Part shown: piece after piece, positions 26,434 through 35,520 of the stretch
Position numbering within the stretch: position 1 is the stretch's first letter
Layout of the letters: every line of letters begins with the position of its first letter
NCBI RefSeq assembly: GCF_000621625.1
Contig: NZ_JHXV01000008.1
Location: 124,001 to 188,000, forward strand
DNA length: 64,000 nt
Origin: Crocinitomix catalasitica ATCC 23190
GTDB lineage: Bacteria > Bacteroidota > Bacteroidia > Flavobacteriales_D > Crocinitomicaceae
Reading direction: 5' to 3'
Made by a program: the position numbers and the translations under genes
Notes under the pieces: model-generated
The model's database searches: none
Seen by the model: only the letters and a program-made list of their open reading frames with translations
Told to the model about the DNA's origin: nothing

Positions 26434-26857
26434 AAAGTCATTATTTACTCTTAACCACTAAGCTTTTTATAAAATTTAGCATAGAAAAACTTAGCAAATT
26501 TATTTTAGGTCAAGTTACAATTTTTTGTTTTATTTTTTTTAAACCCTCTCTTAATTATTGTTTCGTTCGAGTAAATAATACCTGCGTAATGATTTTCAGA
26601 ATCTGATTGAAATACCGCTTAGTTTTTCGTTTGTAAGTATATATAGGTTTGAATTTTAGCTCAATTTTCGTTGGTCTGTCAGCTGACGCACAACAACCGA
26701 TTAAAACACACCAGTCCGTTTTATTCACTTTTATATTCGTATGTAAATATTTGTAAATAATTACAATCATTTAAGAATAGCTAAAAAGAATTCAAGTCAG
26801 GTGTTCAGGTTGTGGTTTCAAATATATGATTTCCAATTGAATATTGATCAACTTCAT
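26434..26857. other. Intergenic region with a cassette-boundary-like site
   Basis: 424 bp, very AT-rich. The only notable item is GCACAAC at 26688-26694 (GTTGTGC on the minus strand), preceded on that strand by AATCGGTTG, the same end sequence as element (b). It may be the boundary upstream of the STAND gene. An ORF of 71 codons (26555-26770) spans this site and has no protein-like character. The STAND promoter should lie just above 26433, but I see no clear TAnnTTTG. Confidence 0.4.
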
Positions 26858-27157
26858 CTAAAAATAACGATAATGTTGATCTTCTAAAATAGGCCAGATT
26901 ACGTTGGTCAGATTGGCGATGATGCAAAAAATGAATGGGATCCAGGCCAGTCCTTTGTTCTTTTCGCTTTCTTTTTTAATCAAATAACGCGACCAAATAT
27001 AAAGCAAACTCAAGGTGCCATATACGAGTGCCGAAAAACAAAGGTAGAAGAGATAGAAATATCCGAAAAAATCACTTGTAAATACATAGAGATGTAGGAT
27101 AATTAATAGTCCTGTGAAAATTAAAAAAGCACTTTTTATTTGTGTCAATTCTTTCAT
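26858..27157 (-). CDS. Small membrane protein (paralogue 1 of a pair)
   Basis: A 99-aa protein with three predicted membrane helices (AFLIFTGLLIILHLYVF, YFYLFYLCFSALVYGTLSLLYIW, AWIPFIFCIIANLTNVIWPIL) and a charged loop (RYLIKKESEKNKG). The next upstream gene has the same plan (helix, helix pair, charged loop, final helix, acidic His-containing tail), so the two are probably diverged duplicates. The pair lies behind the DUF2339 gene and is probably co-transcribed (39-bp gap). A fragment of this gene is found at 19714-19859. No function known. Confidence 0.75.
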   Translation of the reverse strand: MKELTQIKSAFLIFTGLLIILHLYVFTSDFFGYFYLFYLCFSALVYGTLSLLYIWSRYLIKKESEKNKGLAWIPFIFCIIANLTNVIWPILEDQHYRYF

Positions 27158-27196
27158 ATTATTCGTTTTAAAATAGGGTTTGTTTCTTGATGATTT

Positions 27197-27511
27197 TTAT
27201 CCAAAAGCCCAATGATGATCTTGGTTAATTTCAATGATTTCGAGGGTGATTAGGATGGTGTTAATAAGGGTGAAAAGGATGAATGACGCCCAACTCCAAT
27301 ATTTGCTATTAGGTTGAGCATCTATTTTGCTCAATTGTTTTTTCGCAATCGCATAAAATATCGCGGAAATAATATATGCAATGGAAACAACAATAACGAA
27401 TCCGCCTGTCGCCCAAAGTAAAATGCCTGAAAGGGTGATATGTGTAGTGAGCGCAAAAAGTGTAATCGTAATTAGCCAAAAACTTAACTTGTAAATATTT
27501 ATTTGTTTCAT
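27197..27511 (-). CDS. Small membrane protein (paralogue 2 of a pair)
   Basis: A 104-aa protein starting MKQINIYKLSFWLITITLF at the ATG at 27511; an upstream start would add 12 charged residues and is less likely. Three or four membrane helices, a charged loop (AKKQLSKIDAQPNSKYW) and the tail LEIIEINQDHHWAFG, comparable with LEDQHYRYF in the neighbour. It lies 47 bp downstream of the DUF2339 gene, whose cargo or partner it might be. No recognised family. Confidence 0.75.
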   Translation of the reverse strand: MKQINIYKLSFWLITITLFALTTHITLSGILLWATGGFVIVVSIAYIISAIFYAIAKKQLSKIDAQPNSKYWSWASFILFTLINTILITLEIIEINQDHHWAFG

Positions 27512-27558
27512 AGATTTTAGATTAACGGTGCGAACCGAAGTCCGCACCTGATTTAGAT

Positions 27559-29964
27559 TTAGTCAACCTTCCCGTCAACGATGAGTTTCTTTAATTTTTG
27601 ATATAAAAACGACACAATCAATAACAATACACCTAATGAAATAAAGGCGATGATTTTTCCTGCCTCCGTGATGTTTTGAATGTCTGAAGTGAACAGTTTT
27701 AATAAGGCGACAGTGAAAATAGCAAGCGCCAATAAGCGGAATGTTCGCCATTGTTTACGCATGCCAATTACCATGATCACCAATGAGCATATTCCCCATA
27801 ACACCGTATAACCTTCGGTTTGTGTATGGCGCAGAATTGTCGATTCACTGAATTTTGATGCATAATTAAATACTGCAATATGATCCATTTCGAACGATGC
27901 TAAAACAATTCCTGCAATGGCTAAAGCCGCAGTGATAATAACGCTTTCATTCCCTGTTGGTAGAATAGCTTTCCCAGCGCGATGTAATAAATACATTAAG
28001 CCAATCAGGAAGAGTACAACCACATAATGCATATAAAAGAATCCTTGCTCAGCCGCATTCAAGATAACCATCGAACGGATGCTGATGATTGTTCCGTTGG
28101 CAAAAAGTAAGTAGAGCAATGTGCAAACAGTTCCGAATACAAAGAATAATTGTTGCAATGGAATTGATTTCCGCATATTGGCAATAATCAATGTCACGGA
28201 AATGAATACAAAATGGAAGAGCCAAATGATTAATATTTCAGCGCTTTTATATTCTATTGTCCGAATTTGATTCGTTAATTCTTGTAAACTGGCCAAGTAA
28301 AGACCTAAAAAGATCGCGCCGCCCAAAATACTGCGGTATAAATGCATCGGGAATAAAAGGCGTTCTCCTGCTATTGCATTCCTTTTAATTAAGATAAAGA
28401 TGGCATACAATGCACCCAATACAAAAACATAACTCAGAAATTCACTATTAAAAATCGGGGTGTTATATTGAGGGTAAATTGTATTGATCAACATGTCTTT
28501 TGCAAATCCTATGAATGCAATAATACTAACAAGCTGTGTCGCATTTTTAAGCATCTTTAAATTCGATTTTTGCGCAACTACCAATAAAACGACGCCTTCA
28601 ATTCCCCAGAAAATGGTCATATAATTTCCGTCGAACATTAATGCGCCAGCCAAGGTTATAAAACTGATGGCTTTGCCTAGAAGTAGGATCGAAATCGTGT
28701 TTTCTGGTTGCTTAAATCGTCGAACGATAATGAATAAGACAAAGAAAAAACTAGCAATCAATATCGTTAACGTTCCTTGCCAATCTGTTGCATTTATTTT
28801 CGGCAATAAGAACATCGAACAAGTATAATAAAGGATCGTGATGGTAGAGAGTTGAATAATTTCCCATGCGTTAAATCTTACCTTTTTGCTGATATTATAC
28901 AATAAAGTCATGCCTAAGAACAGGATGAAAAATACATGTACGAAAAACAATCCCCATTTTGCTTCGATTGATCCGTAAAGGTTGCCAACGGTGAATAACC
29001 ATCCTCCAAAAAATAACACAGTAAAATACAAGGCTAACTTCCCGATAATATTCCATTTTTTAAAATAACTCAACATTAACATGCCTGTATTGATGATTGT
29101 GATGTAGGTAAAGAAGGCAACATAATTATTGGTCTCACCTTTCACCATAAATGGCGTGGTAAAGGCACCAATCAGAGCAATAATGGCCAATTCTTTTCGA
29201 TCGTAAATAATAGAAATACCGACAGAAAATAGGGTGATGAGTACCATGATTAAGAATGCTACGGGTTGCGCAAATAAGCCATATTCGTGGTAAGCGATTG
29301 AAATGGTATAATACATAATACTAATTCCACCGCCAATTAATACCGAGCTAAATGCCATGTACTTGCGACGTAATGCATGTGCCACACCGATCAATAATCC
29401 GCCTGTTCCAATTCCAATTAATACACGGCCCCATTCTCCAATCCAATTTTTATCGATGGCGTATTTTACAAAGAATCCTACACCGATCACTAGAATAGCA
29501 ATACCGATTTTATTTAACCAGTTTTCACCGATTAGTTTTTCATAATCTCGTGCTGGTTTTGGCGTTGTTTCTTTTTTAGGTTGAACAGTAGCGATAGAAG
29601 GTTCCGTTTTTGGAACCGATACCTTAATATGTTCTGCAGATTTTAGTCTTTCGACAGGTTTGACGAATGGAATTTCTTCCTTCTCAACAGGCTTTGGAAT
29701 CACTGGTTTCACAACCGAAGCTTCTTCCTTTATAATGGGGTTTGGTTGAACGACAGGCGGTGCTTTTTTAATTTCAATTGGTGCTTTTTCAACTTTTGGT
29801 AAAGGTTTAGGAATGATTTCTTCTGTTTTTAGACCGTTTACCTTTCGTTTTAGTTCGTCAATATTTTGTCCCAATTGGCTAAACTGTCTTGTCGTTTCAT
29901 TTCTGAAAGAATTGATCATTACGATTAAAATGACAGCAATGATCAGTGAAATAAATAAAGTCAT
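27559..29964 (-). CDS. DUF2339 domain multi-pass membrane protein
   Basis: An 801-aa protein. One N-terminal membrane segment (LFISLIIAVILIVMI) is followed by a short coiled coil (ETTRQFSQLGQNIDELKRKVNGL) and a Pro/Lys/Glu-rich cytoplasmic linker to about residue 135. The DUF2339 core starts at YEKLIGENWLNKIGIAILVIGVGFFVKYAID, the hallmark block, and continues with about 20 more membrane helices. DUF2339 proteins are widespread, and their function (possibly transport or envelope-related) is not established. It leads an operon with the two small membrane proteins downstream. Confidence 0.92.
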   Translation of the reverse strand: MTLFISLIIAVILIVMINSFRNETTRQFSQLGQNIDELKRKVNGLKTEEIIPKPLPKVEKAPIEIKKAPPVVQPNPIIKEEASVVKPVIPKPVEKEEIPFVKPVERLKSAEHIKVSVPKTEPSIATVQPKKETTPKPARDYEKLIGENWLNKIGIAILVIGVGFFVKYAIDKNWIGEWGRVLIGIGTGGLLIGVAHALRRKYMAFSSVLIGGGISIMYYTISIAYHEYGLFAQPVAFLIMVLITLFSVGISIIYDRKELAIIALIGAFTTPFMVKGETNNYVAFFTYITIINTGMLMLSYFKKWNIIGKLALYFTVLFFGGWLFTVGNLYGSIEAKWGLFFVHVFFILFLGMTLLYNISKKVRFNAWEIIQLSTITILYYTCSMFLLPKINATDWQGTLTILIASFFFVLFIIVRRFKQPENTISILLLGKAISFITLAGALMFDGNYMTIFWGIEGVVLLVVAQKSNLKMLKNATQLVSIIAFIGFAKDMLINTIYPQYNTPIFNSEFLSYVFVLGALYAIFILIKRNAIAGERLLFPMHLYRSILGGAIFLGLYLASLQELTNQIRTIEYKSAEILIIWLFHFVFISVTLIIANMRKSIPLQQLFFVFGTVCTLLYLLFANGTIISIRSMVILNAAEQGFFYMHYVVVLFLIGLMYLLHRAGKAILPTGNESVIITAALAIAGIVLASFEMDHIAVFNYASKFSESTILRHTQTEGYTVLWGICSLVIMVIGMRKQWRTFRLLALAIFTVALLKLFTSDIQNITEAGKIIAFISLGVLLLIVSFLYQKLKKLIVDGKVD

Positions 29965-30005
29965 AACTTAAAATTTAGATGAATATTTATTGTGGTTTTA
30001 ATCTT

Positions 30006-30725
30006 TTATTGTTGCTGTAAATGGATGCGGTGTTTGATGATAAAGAGGTTTCTTATTTCTTGTGGTAAATGACTGAATTTACCTTTGCTCCGTTCGTCAT
30101 TCAGCCATCTCACTGGAACTTCGGCGATGGTGTGATTATAAGATCTTGCCAATCCTAAAGCTTCTAAGTCGAAAGACCATTGGTTGATTTCGCATTTAGA
30201 AAAGATCTTTTCAGCAGCCTCAGCTGTATATGCTTTGAAACCACAATTCGGGTCGACAATGCCAGGCAGTAGAATGTTTTGCACGATCTGATTCGCAAAT
30301 CGACTCCACACTCTTCTATGCCAAGGTTGTGGAATGGCTACATCAGAACTTGGTAAATATCTCGATCCGATTGAAATGTCTGCCCCATAATGAATGATCG
30401 GCGTCAAGAGTTTTTCTAATTCAGATATCGGTGTCGATTCATCCGCGTCCATAAAAACACGAATTTCACCAATAGCTTCTAGCATACCGCGTTTCACCGC
30501 AGCGCCTTTTCCTTTGTTCTCAGGTTGAACGACTAATTTAAGATGATGATGTTCCAATTCTAATGCTTTAATCAATTGAACCGTTCGGTCAGTTGAACCA
30601 TCATCTACAACCAAAATTTCATAAGTATAATTCGTTTGGTTTAAATGTTGAATGCAGTTTTCAATTGTAGGTTGAATGCGTTCCACTTCGTTGTATGCTG
30701 GTATTATTATGCTGATATCTTTCAT
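30006..30725 (-). CDS. Family 2 glycosyltransferase, dolichyl/polyprenyl-phosphate type
   Basis: A 239-aa GT-A fold enzyme without membrane helices. Motifs: SIIIPAYNEVERI at the N-terminus, D41-D42 in VVDDGSTDRT, the metal-binding D93-x-D95 in FMDADESTP, and DPNCGFKAY with WSFDLEAL further on. This layout is typical of DPM1/ALG5-like synthases that transfer mannose or glucose from a nucleotide sugar to a polyprenyl phosphate for later use in the periplasm. It lies 41 bp upstream of the DUF2339 gene on the same strand, so it may belong to the same transcript. Confidence 0.9.
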   Translation of the reverse strand: MKDISIIIPAYNEVERIQPTIENCIQHLNQTNYTYEILVVDDGSTDRTVQLIKALELEHHHLKLVVQPENKGKGAAVKRGMLEAIGEIRVFMDADESTPISELEKLLTPIIHYGADISIGSRYLPSSDVAIPQPWHRRVWSRFANQIVQNILLPGIVDPNCGFKAYTAEAAEKIFSKCEINQWSFDLEALGLARSYNHTIAEVPVRWLNDERSKGKFSHLPQEIRNLFIIKHRIHLQQQ

Positions 30726-30801
30726 GATTCTGTTTTTTAATTTCTTGGGTCAAACTTAGGTCGATATCAAATCCCTGACAAGGTGTGATTTTCAAATTAC
30801 G

Positions 30802-30809
30802 TACTTTTG
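30802..30809 (+). promoter_or_regulatory. Probable -7 element for the 30886 gene
   Basis: TACTTTTG matches TAnnTTTG and lies 77 bp before the start codon of the plus-strand gene. No -33 element is evident. Confidence 0.4.
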
Positions 30810-30885
30810 AAATCGACGCATTAACTTAATTTATGTTGTATTTATGGTGTTTTAATTGTTTTAAAACGTACTTTAGTAATTGATT

Positions 30886-32394
30886 ATGAAAGACGATTTA
30901 CAGGCCATTATCCATTCCTTATCATCACTTGAGCAGAAAGAATTCAGGCAATTCATTCAGCGGAATCGGTTTAAAAACTCGAGGATTGACTTAGATTTAT
31001 TCGACCTTTTTGTAGAAGAGCGGGACATTGATAATGGAGAGGTCTTGCTAAAATTATACGGAGATGATCAGCAGAAAAACGCCTATCATAGTGTTCGGAA
31101 AAGGTTGATTAAACATATCAACGAATTCATTTATTTGCGTCAGATTGATTCAGATGAAAGTTTGGATGCAGAGATCAGTAAGAACTTAATTTTAGTTCGG
31201 CATTTATTTGCGCACAACCTCACCAAATTAGCTTGGAAGAATTTAAAGAAGAGTGAGCGATTGGCGGAACAGGCCGAATTAAATGTCCAGCTTCAACTTA
31301 TTTACGATTTACAAATAGAGCATTTCGACACAGCCTATGTCCAATCCTCTTTAGATGATTTGGTTAAAAAAAGGATGCAAATCGCTCTCTTAGCGGACGA
31401 TGATCAGAAATTGAAAATTGTGGGCAGTTTCGTAAAGCAAGAATTGGCAAAAGTTAAAATTCAAGCAGTCGATTTGGATTTGGAGCGCATCCTCGATTTA
31501 TTACTCAATACCTTCGAGATGAACGATACACTTTTTCGTCGACCGAAATTGCGGTATAATTTTATGCTCATCGCTCGTGGAATAATTCTAGCGAATAAAG
31601 CCTTCTATTCGTTCGAAGAATATGCCATTCAGAATTACGACAAGATCAATGCATCCGGTTATTTTGAAGCCAAACCATCCTATCGATTAAATATCCTTTA
31701 CATCATTGCGCATACTTTGTATCGGAACAAGAAATTTGACAAAGCAATTGAATATCTCCAGGAGATGGAAACAACCTTAACCCAAGTGAATAAAGGTGTT
31801 TTTAACCGTTTTAATCCGAAATATCATTTGCTGCTCGCGGCTTGTGAGAATTTTAATGGGTCGATTGAAAATGCGATCGAAATACTAGAAACACTGAATA
31901 CATTTAAGTCAATTGGAAAAGAAGATGAGTTAAATGCCCGTTTGAATCTGTCGATTTATCATTTTCAAAATAATGATTTTAAAACGGCCAATCGTACTTT
32001 ACAATTGATGGGGAAAACAGACCATTGGTTAGATAAGAATATTGGCGTTGAATGGCGGGTGAAAAAAAATCTAATCGAAATAATTTATCAATACGAATTG
32101 GGCAATTATGAGATAGCATTCGACCGTATTCTTGCCATGGAGCGGAGTCAAAAAGACCTTTTAGTGACTGAGAAGTACCGTCGAATTTCAGTCTTTTTAA
32201 ACCTGCTCAAGTTTATGATTGATCATCCCAATGATATTACCAGCGAGGCATTTTACAATAAAGTTGAAACATCAATTGATTGGATAGAAAAGGAAAAAGA
32301 AGATTTGCAAGCGATGGGTTATTATGCTTGGTTAAAAGCGAAGATGTCAAGTGCAAATTTCTATGACGTTATGTTAGGTTTGATTAAAGTTTAG
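30886..32394 (+). CDS. Cytoplasmic all-helical protein (TPR-like), unknown function
   Basis: A 502-aa soluble protein, almost entirely helical and highly charged, starting MKDDLQAIIHSLSSLEQKEF at the ATG at 30886. Several helix pairs have the spacing of tetratricopeptide repeats (KKFDKAIEYLQEMETTL; SIENAIEILETLNTF; NDFKTANRTLQLMGK; GNYEIAFDRILAMERS). The N-terminal block LEQKEFRQFIQRNRFKNSRIDLDLFDLF recurs in a Bacteroidota-specific family I recognise by pattern but cannot name. No enzyme motif. Probably a scaffold or regulatory protein. Convergent with the barrel gene, 7 bp apart. Confidence 0.75.
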   Translation: MKDDLQAIIHSLSSLEQKEFRQFIQRNRFKNSRIDLDLFDLFVEERDIDNGEVLLKLYGDDQQKNAYHSVRKRLIKHINEFIYLRQIDSDESLDAEISKNLILVRHLFAHNLTKLAWKNLKKSERLAEQAELNVQLQLIYDLQIEHFDTAYVQSSLDDLVKKRMQIALLADDDQKLKIVGSFVKQELAKVKIQAVDLDLERILDLLLNTFEMNDTLFRRPKLRYNFMLIARGIILANKAFYSFEEYAIQNYDKINASGYFEAKPSYRLNILYIIAHTLYRNKKFDKAIEYLQEMETTLTQVNKGVFNRFNPKYHLLLAACENFNGSIENAIEILETLNTFKSIGKEDELNARLNLSIYHFQNNDFKTANRTLQLMGKTDHWLDKNIGVEWRVKKNLIEIIYQYELGNYEIAFDRILAMERSQKDLLVTEKYRRISVFLNLLKFMIDHPNDITSEAFYNKVETSIDWIEKEKEDLQAMGYYAWLKAKMSSANFYDVMLGLIKV

Positions 32395-32401
32395 GCTTGC
32401 A

Positions 32402-33127
32402 CTACACAGGTCTGCGCAGAAATTGATAGCTGAAACCAATCGTAAATTGTCTGCTGTATAATTGATGCGTACTCGGCGGATTCGGAAATGATGAAGCTTG
32501 TCTGATTTCGTTTCCATAACTAATATCATTCACCCCGATATATGCTTTCGCTATTATTGTGGCTCTTGGCATAATCTGATATCCGCATTGAAAAATAGCG
32601 CCATAGTCTATTGATCTTGTTGTTTTTCCAGCGGGATAATCTGAAAGGAGCGTAGGGTTTTCCGAGTCAATATCCGCATATCGCATGACTTGCGTTCGAC
32701 TGGATAGGCTAGCCATAATTTGATACCCAATTCCAAAGGTTAATTTATTATTCGTGATAGAAAATACGAGCGGTAAAGAGGCGTATAGTGTTGATCTATT
32801 TTTGGCAAGATTCATTGTGGTTGATTCGTAAAACGCGCCATTAAAACTTTCTTTGATAAAGGTTTCCTCTTGTTTTCCGCTTATTGTTGTCAATCCAAGA
32901 CCTGTAGAGATGGAAATTTTATTGAAGTCATATCGATAATCAACATTAAGACCAAAACTTTCCCTAAATCTGGTACTCGTTTCTTGATTCAGCTTAAAAG
33001 GTTTTAGATAATCCGCTCTAATTGCAATTTTACTAATACCAAGAGATGGTGTTATGCTGAGGTTGTGTTGTGAGAATGCTGTTTGAATACAAACGAAACT
33101 AATAAAGTTGAGCAAAATAATTTTCAT
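32402..33127 (-). CDS. Outer-membrane beta-barrel protein
   Basis: A 241-aa protein with a signal peptide (MKIILLNFISFVCIQTAFSQ, cut before HNLS) and alternating hydrophobic and polar beta strands throughout (FGLNVDYRYDFNKISISTGLGLTT, LYASLPLVFSITNNKLTFGIGYQI), ending in a strand with terminal aromatic residues (FTIGFSYQFLRRPV). This is the pattern of the small porin-like outer-membrane proteins (PorT/OmpW-like) of Bacteroidota. Ligand or role unknown. Confidence 0.8.
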   Translation of the reverse strand: MKIILLNFISFVCIQTAFSQHNLSITPSLGISKIAIRADYLKPFKLNQETSTRFRESFGLNVDYRYDFNKISISTGLGLTTISGKQEETFIKESFNGAFYESTTMNLAKNRSTLYASLPLVFSITNNKLTFGIGYQIMASLSSRTQVMRYADIDSENPTLLSDYPAGKTTRSIDYGAIFQCGYQIMPRATIIAKAYIGVNDISYGNEIRQASSFPNPPSTHQLYSRQFTIGFSYQFLRRPV

Positions 33128-33355
33128 GATCGTCTTATTTAAAGTTAGGTCAGTTTACTACATAAAGTTGATTTGCTACAGTTAACGTTTCTCGTTGATT
33201 TATATTGTTTTGAGAAGTTAGATGCATGTTTTACAAGCGTTGAATGCGTTTTAATTCTTGGGTTGTCAACCAAAACATCAGTTTTTTCGTAATTAATGTT
33301 AAATACATTGTATGCTTTGTTAATTAAAACGTTATTAATTTAAGCCAACTTTATG

Positions 33356-33363
33356 TATCTTTG
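33356..33363 (+). promoter_or_regulatory. -7 promoter element of dxs
   Basis: TATCTTTG matches TAnnTTTG and is 17 bp before the dxs ATG, giving a very short leader. A second weaker candidate, TATGCTTTG, lies at about 33311. Confidence 0.55.
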
Positions 33364-33380
33364 TAATTCATAATCGCCCT

Positions 33381-35324
33381 ATGACAGAATATACTGCCGG
33401 AGACCTTCTACGACAAATAGAAATTCCACAAGATTTAAGAGAAAAATTCGAAATTGATCAGTTACCTCAGGTAGCGGATGAGTTGAGACAATATATTATT
33501 GATGTCATATCGAAAATTGGTAATTCACACTTCGGGGCGAGTTTAGGAGTAGTTGAATTAACCGTTGCATTGCATTATGTTTTTAATACACCAGTCGATC
33601 AATTAATTTGGGATGTAGGTCATCAGGCTTATGGACATAAAATTTTAACTGGTCGTAGAGATCGTTTTCATACGAATCGTATTAAAGGTGGAATTTCAGG
33701 ATTCCCTAAAAGAAGCGAAAGTGAATATGATACTTTTGGTGTAGGACATTCTTCTACTTCAATTTCAGGTGCTTTAGGAATGGCTTTGGCCAATGAGTAT
33801 AAGAAAGATGATCGTCAGCATATTGCCGTAATTGGTGATGGTTCGATGACGGCAGGTTTAGCTTTTGAAGGTTTAAATCACGCTGGAATTACAAATACGA
33901 ATCTTTTAGTTGTATTGAATGACAACTGTATGTCTATCGATCCAAATGTTGGTGCATTGCGCGAATATTTAACGGATATTACGACATCACATACCTACAA
34001 TAAAGTAAAGGATGATGTTTGGACATTGTTGGGGAAAATATCTAAGTTTGGTCCAAATGCACAAGCCATTGCTTCTAAAATCAGTAATGCTTTAAAGGGA
34101 ACTTTATTGAAGGATAGTAATTATTTCGAATCTTTAAAGTTTAGATATTTTGGGCCTATTGATGGGCATGACACAATAGGATTGGTGAATATCATGGAAG
34201 ATCTAAAAGATATTCCTGGACCGAAAATCTTGCATGTCATTACCAAAAAAGGTAAAGGATATCAACCTGCCGAGGATGGGAATGCAACACAATGGCATGC
34301 ACCAGGAGTCTTTAATAAAGATACCGGTGAGATTGTTAAGGTTGTGCCTTCGTCTCCACAGGCTCCAAAATTTCAAGAAGTATTCGGTCATACCATTGTT
34401 GAATTGGCTGAAAAGAATGATAAGATTATGGGAATTACTCCGGCAATGCCATCTGGTAGTTCTTTAAATATAATGATGAAGGCAATGCCGAATCGCGCAA
34501 TTGACGTGGGTATTGCTGAGCAACATGCGGTAACTGTTTCGGCAGGTATGGCAACACAAGGTTTAATTCCGTTTTGTAATATTTATTCGTCGTTTATGCA
34601 ACGCGCATACGATCAAGTAATACATGACGTAGCCTTACAAAATTTAAATGTCGTTTTCTGTTTAGATAGAGGAGGATTGGTTGGTGCTGATGGTGCGACA
34701 CATCACGGTGCTTATGATTTGTCATATATGCGAAGTATTCCCAATTTGGTTGTGTCTTCACCTATGAATGAGTCTGAATTGAGAAACTTGATGTACACGG
34801 CACAATTGCCAGATCAAGGTCCTTTCTCTATTCGTTACCCACGAGGAAAAGGGGTAATGCCGAAATGGAAAACACCATTCAAAGAAATTAAAATTGGTAC
34901 AGGTAGAAAAGTAAAGTCGGGCGATGATATTGCTTTTTTAACCATTGGTCCAATCGGGAATTATACAACCAAAGCTATTGCCACACTCGAAGAGAAAGGT
35001 ATTTCTGCAGCGCATTTTGATATGCGTTTCGTTAAGCCGATCGATGAAATGTTATTACACGAAGTCTTCTCAAAATTTGACAAGGTAATTACAGTAGAAG
35101 ATGGTGCAATAATGGGCGGTATGGGTTCTGCAGTATTAGAATTCATGGCAGATCATGGATATACAGCCAAGGTGGTACGTTTAGGAATTCCAGATAAATT
35201 TATTCACCACGGCACACAAGACGAATTATACGCAGAGTGTAATTTTGATGCACCAGCAATGGTTGCCGCAGCTGAGAAGTTGATGAATGGTATTGCGAAG
35301 CAAGGTAATGCTTCGGTAGGATAG
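33381..35324 (+). CDS. dxs: 1-deoxy-D-xylulose-5-phosphate synthase
   Basis: Condenses pyruvate and glyceraldehyde 3-phosphate to DXP, the first step of the MEP isoprenoid pathway, using thiamine diphosphate. A 647-aa protein with the three expected domains. The ThDP-binding GDGSMTAGLAFEGLNHAG with downstream NDNCMSI is at about residues 152-190. The substrate-binding HVG/SSTS region is VGHSSTSISGALGMA, and GHDTIGLV follows. The transketolase-like pyrimidine domain has the ThDP-activating Glu in DVGIAEQHAVTVSAGMA, then the C-terminal domain (VEDGAIMGGMGSAV). Family length is normal. It has its own promoter and is apparently monocistronic. The organism therefore uses the MEP route. Confidence 0.97.
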   Translation: MTEYTAGDLLRQIEIPQDLREKFEIDQLPQVADELRQYIIDVISKIGNSHFGASLGVVELTVALHYVFNTPVDQLIWDVGHQAYGHKILTGRRDRFHTNRIKGGISGFPKRSESEYDTFGVGHSSTSISGALGMALANEYKKDDRQHIAVIGDGSMTAGLAFEGLNHAGITNTNLLVVLNDNCMSIDPNVGALREYLTDITTSHTYNKVKDDVWTLLGKISKFGPNAQAIASKISNALKGTLLKDSNYFESLKFRYFGPIDGHDTIGLVNIMEDLKDIPGPKILHVITKKGKGYQPAEDGNATQWHAPGVFNKDTGEIVKVVPSSPQAPKFQEVFGHTIVELAEKNDKIMGITPAMPSGSSLNIMMKAMPNRAIDVGIAEQHAVTVSAGMATQGLIPFCNIYSSFMQRAYDQVIHDVALQNLNVVFCLDRGGLVGADGATHHGAYDLSYMRSIPNLVVSSPMNESELRNLMYTAQLPDQGPFSIRYPRGKGVMPKWKTPFKEIKIGTGRKVKSGDDIAFLTIGPIGNYTTKAIATLEEKGISAAHFDMRFVKPIDEMLLHEVFSKFDKVITVEDGAIMGGMGSAVLEFMADHGYTAKVVRLGIPDKFIHHGTQDELYAECNFDAPAMVAAAEKLMNGIAKQGNASVG

Positions 35325-35347
35325 TCGGTTTAACTTCACCCTTTCCA

Positions 35348-35392
35348 AGCCCTGAAGTGGCGCATTATTATTCCCTAGGACAAAGTCTTAGG
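35348..35392. repeat. REP-like palindromes beside a transposase remnant
   Basis: AAGCCCTGAAGTGGCG (35348-35363) is a decayed copy of the AAGCCCTGAAGGGGC unit found five times at 40.37-40.51 kb. CCTAGGAC-AAA-GTCTTAGG (35374-35392) is a diverged form of the perfect palindrome at 40518-40538. Their position next to a RAYT fragment fits a REP-RAYT pair. Confidence 0.65.
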
Positions 35393-35403
35393 ATATGTCA
35401 AAT

Positions 35404-35520
35404 CTAATCCCAAACATAATCCTCATCATAATCAATGTTATACCTCTCCAAATAATACCTATACTCCTCCTTAAAGTCAATCTTCCGATGATGCTCGTGT
35501 TGATTCCAGATGTAGTTTTT
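35404..35520 (-). pseudogene. C-terminal remnant of a REP-associated (RAYT, Y1) transposase
   Basis: The minus strand reads KNYIWNQHEHHRKIDFKEEY and then ends with DEDYVWD and a stop, which matches the C-terminus of the single-strand REP-associated tyrosine transposases (IS200/Y1 superfamily) of Bacteroidota. The catalytic HUH and Tyr parts are missing, and upstream (35521 and beyond) no homologous coding sequence remains. It is too short for ORF callers. Confidence 0.75.

Noticed and set aside
26555-26770. 71-codon ORF on the minus strand
   Set aside because: It spans an intergenic repeat boundary and is low in complexity; no motif or start signal.
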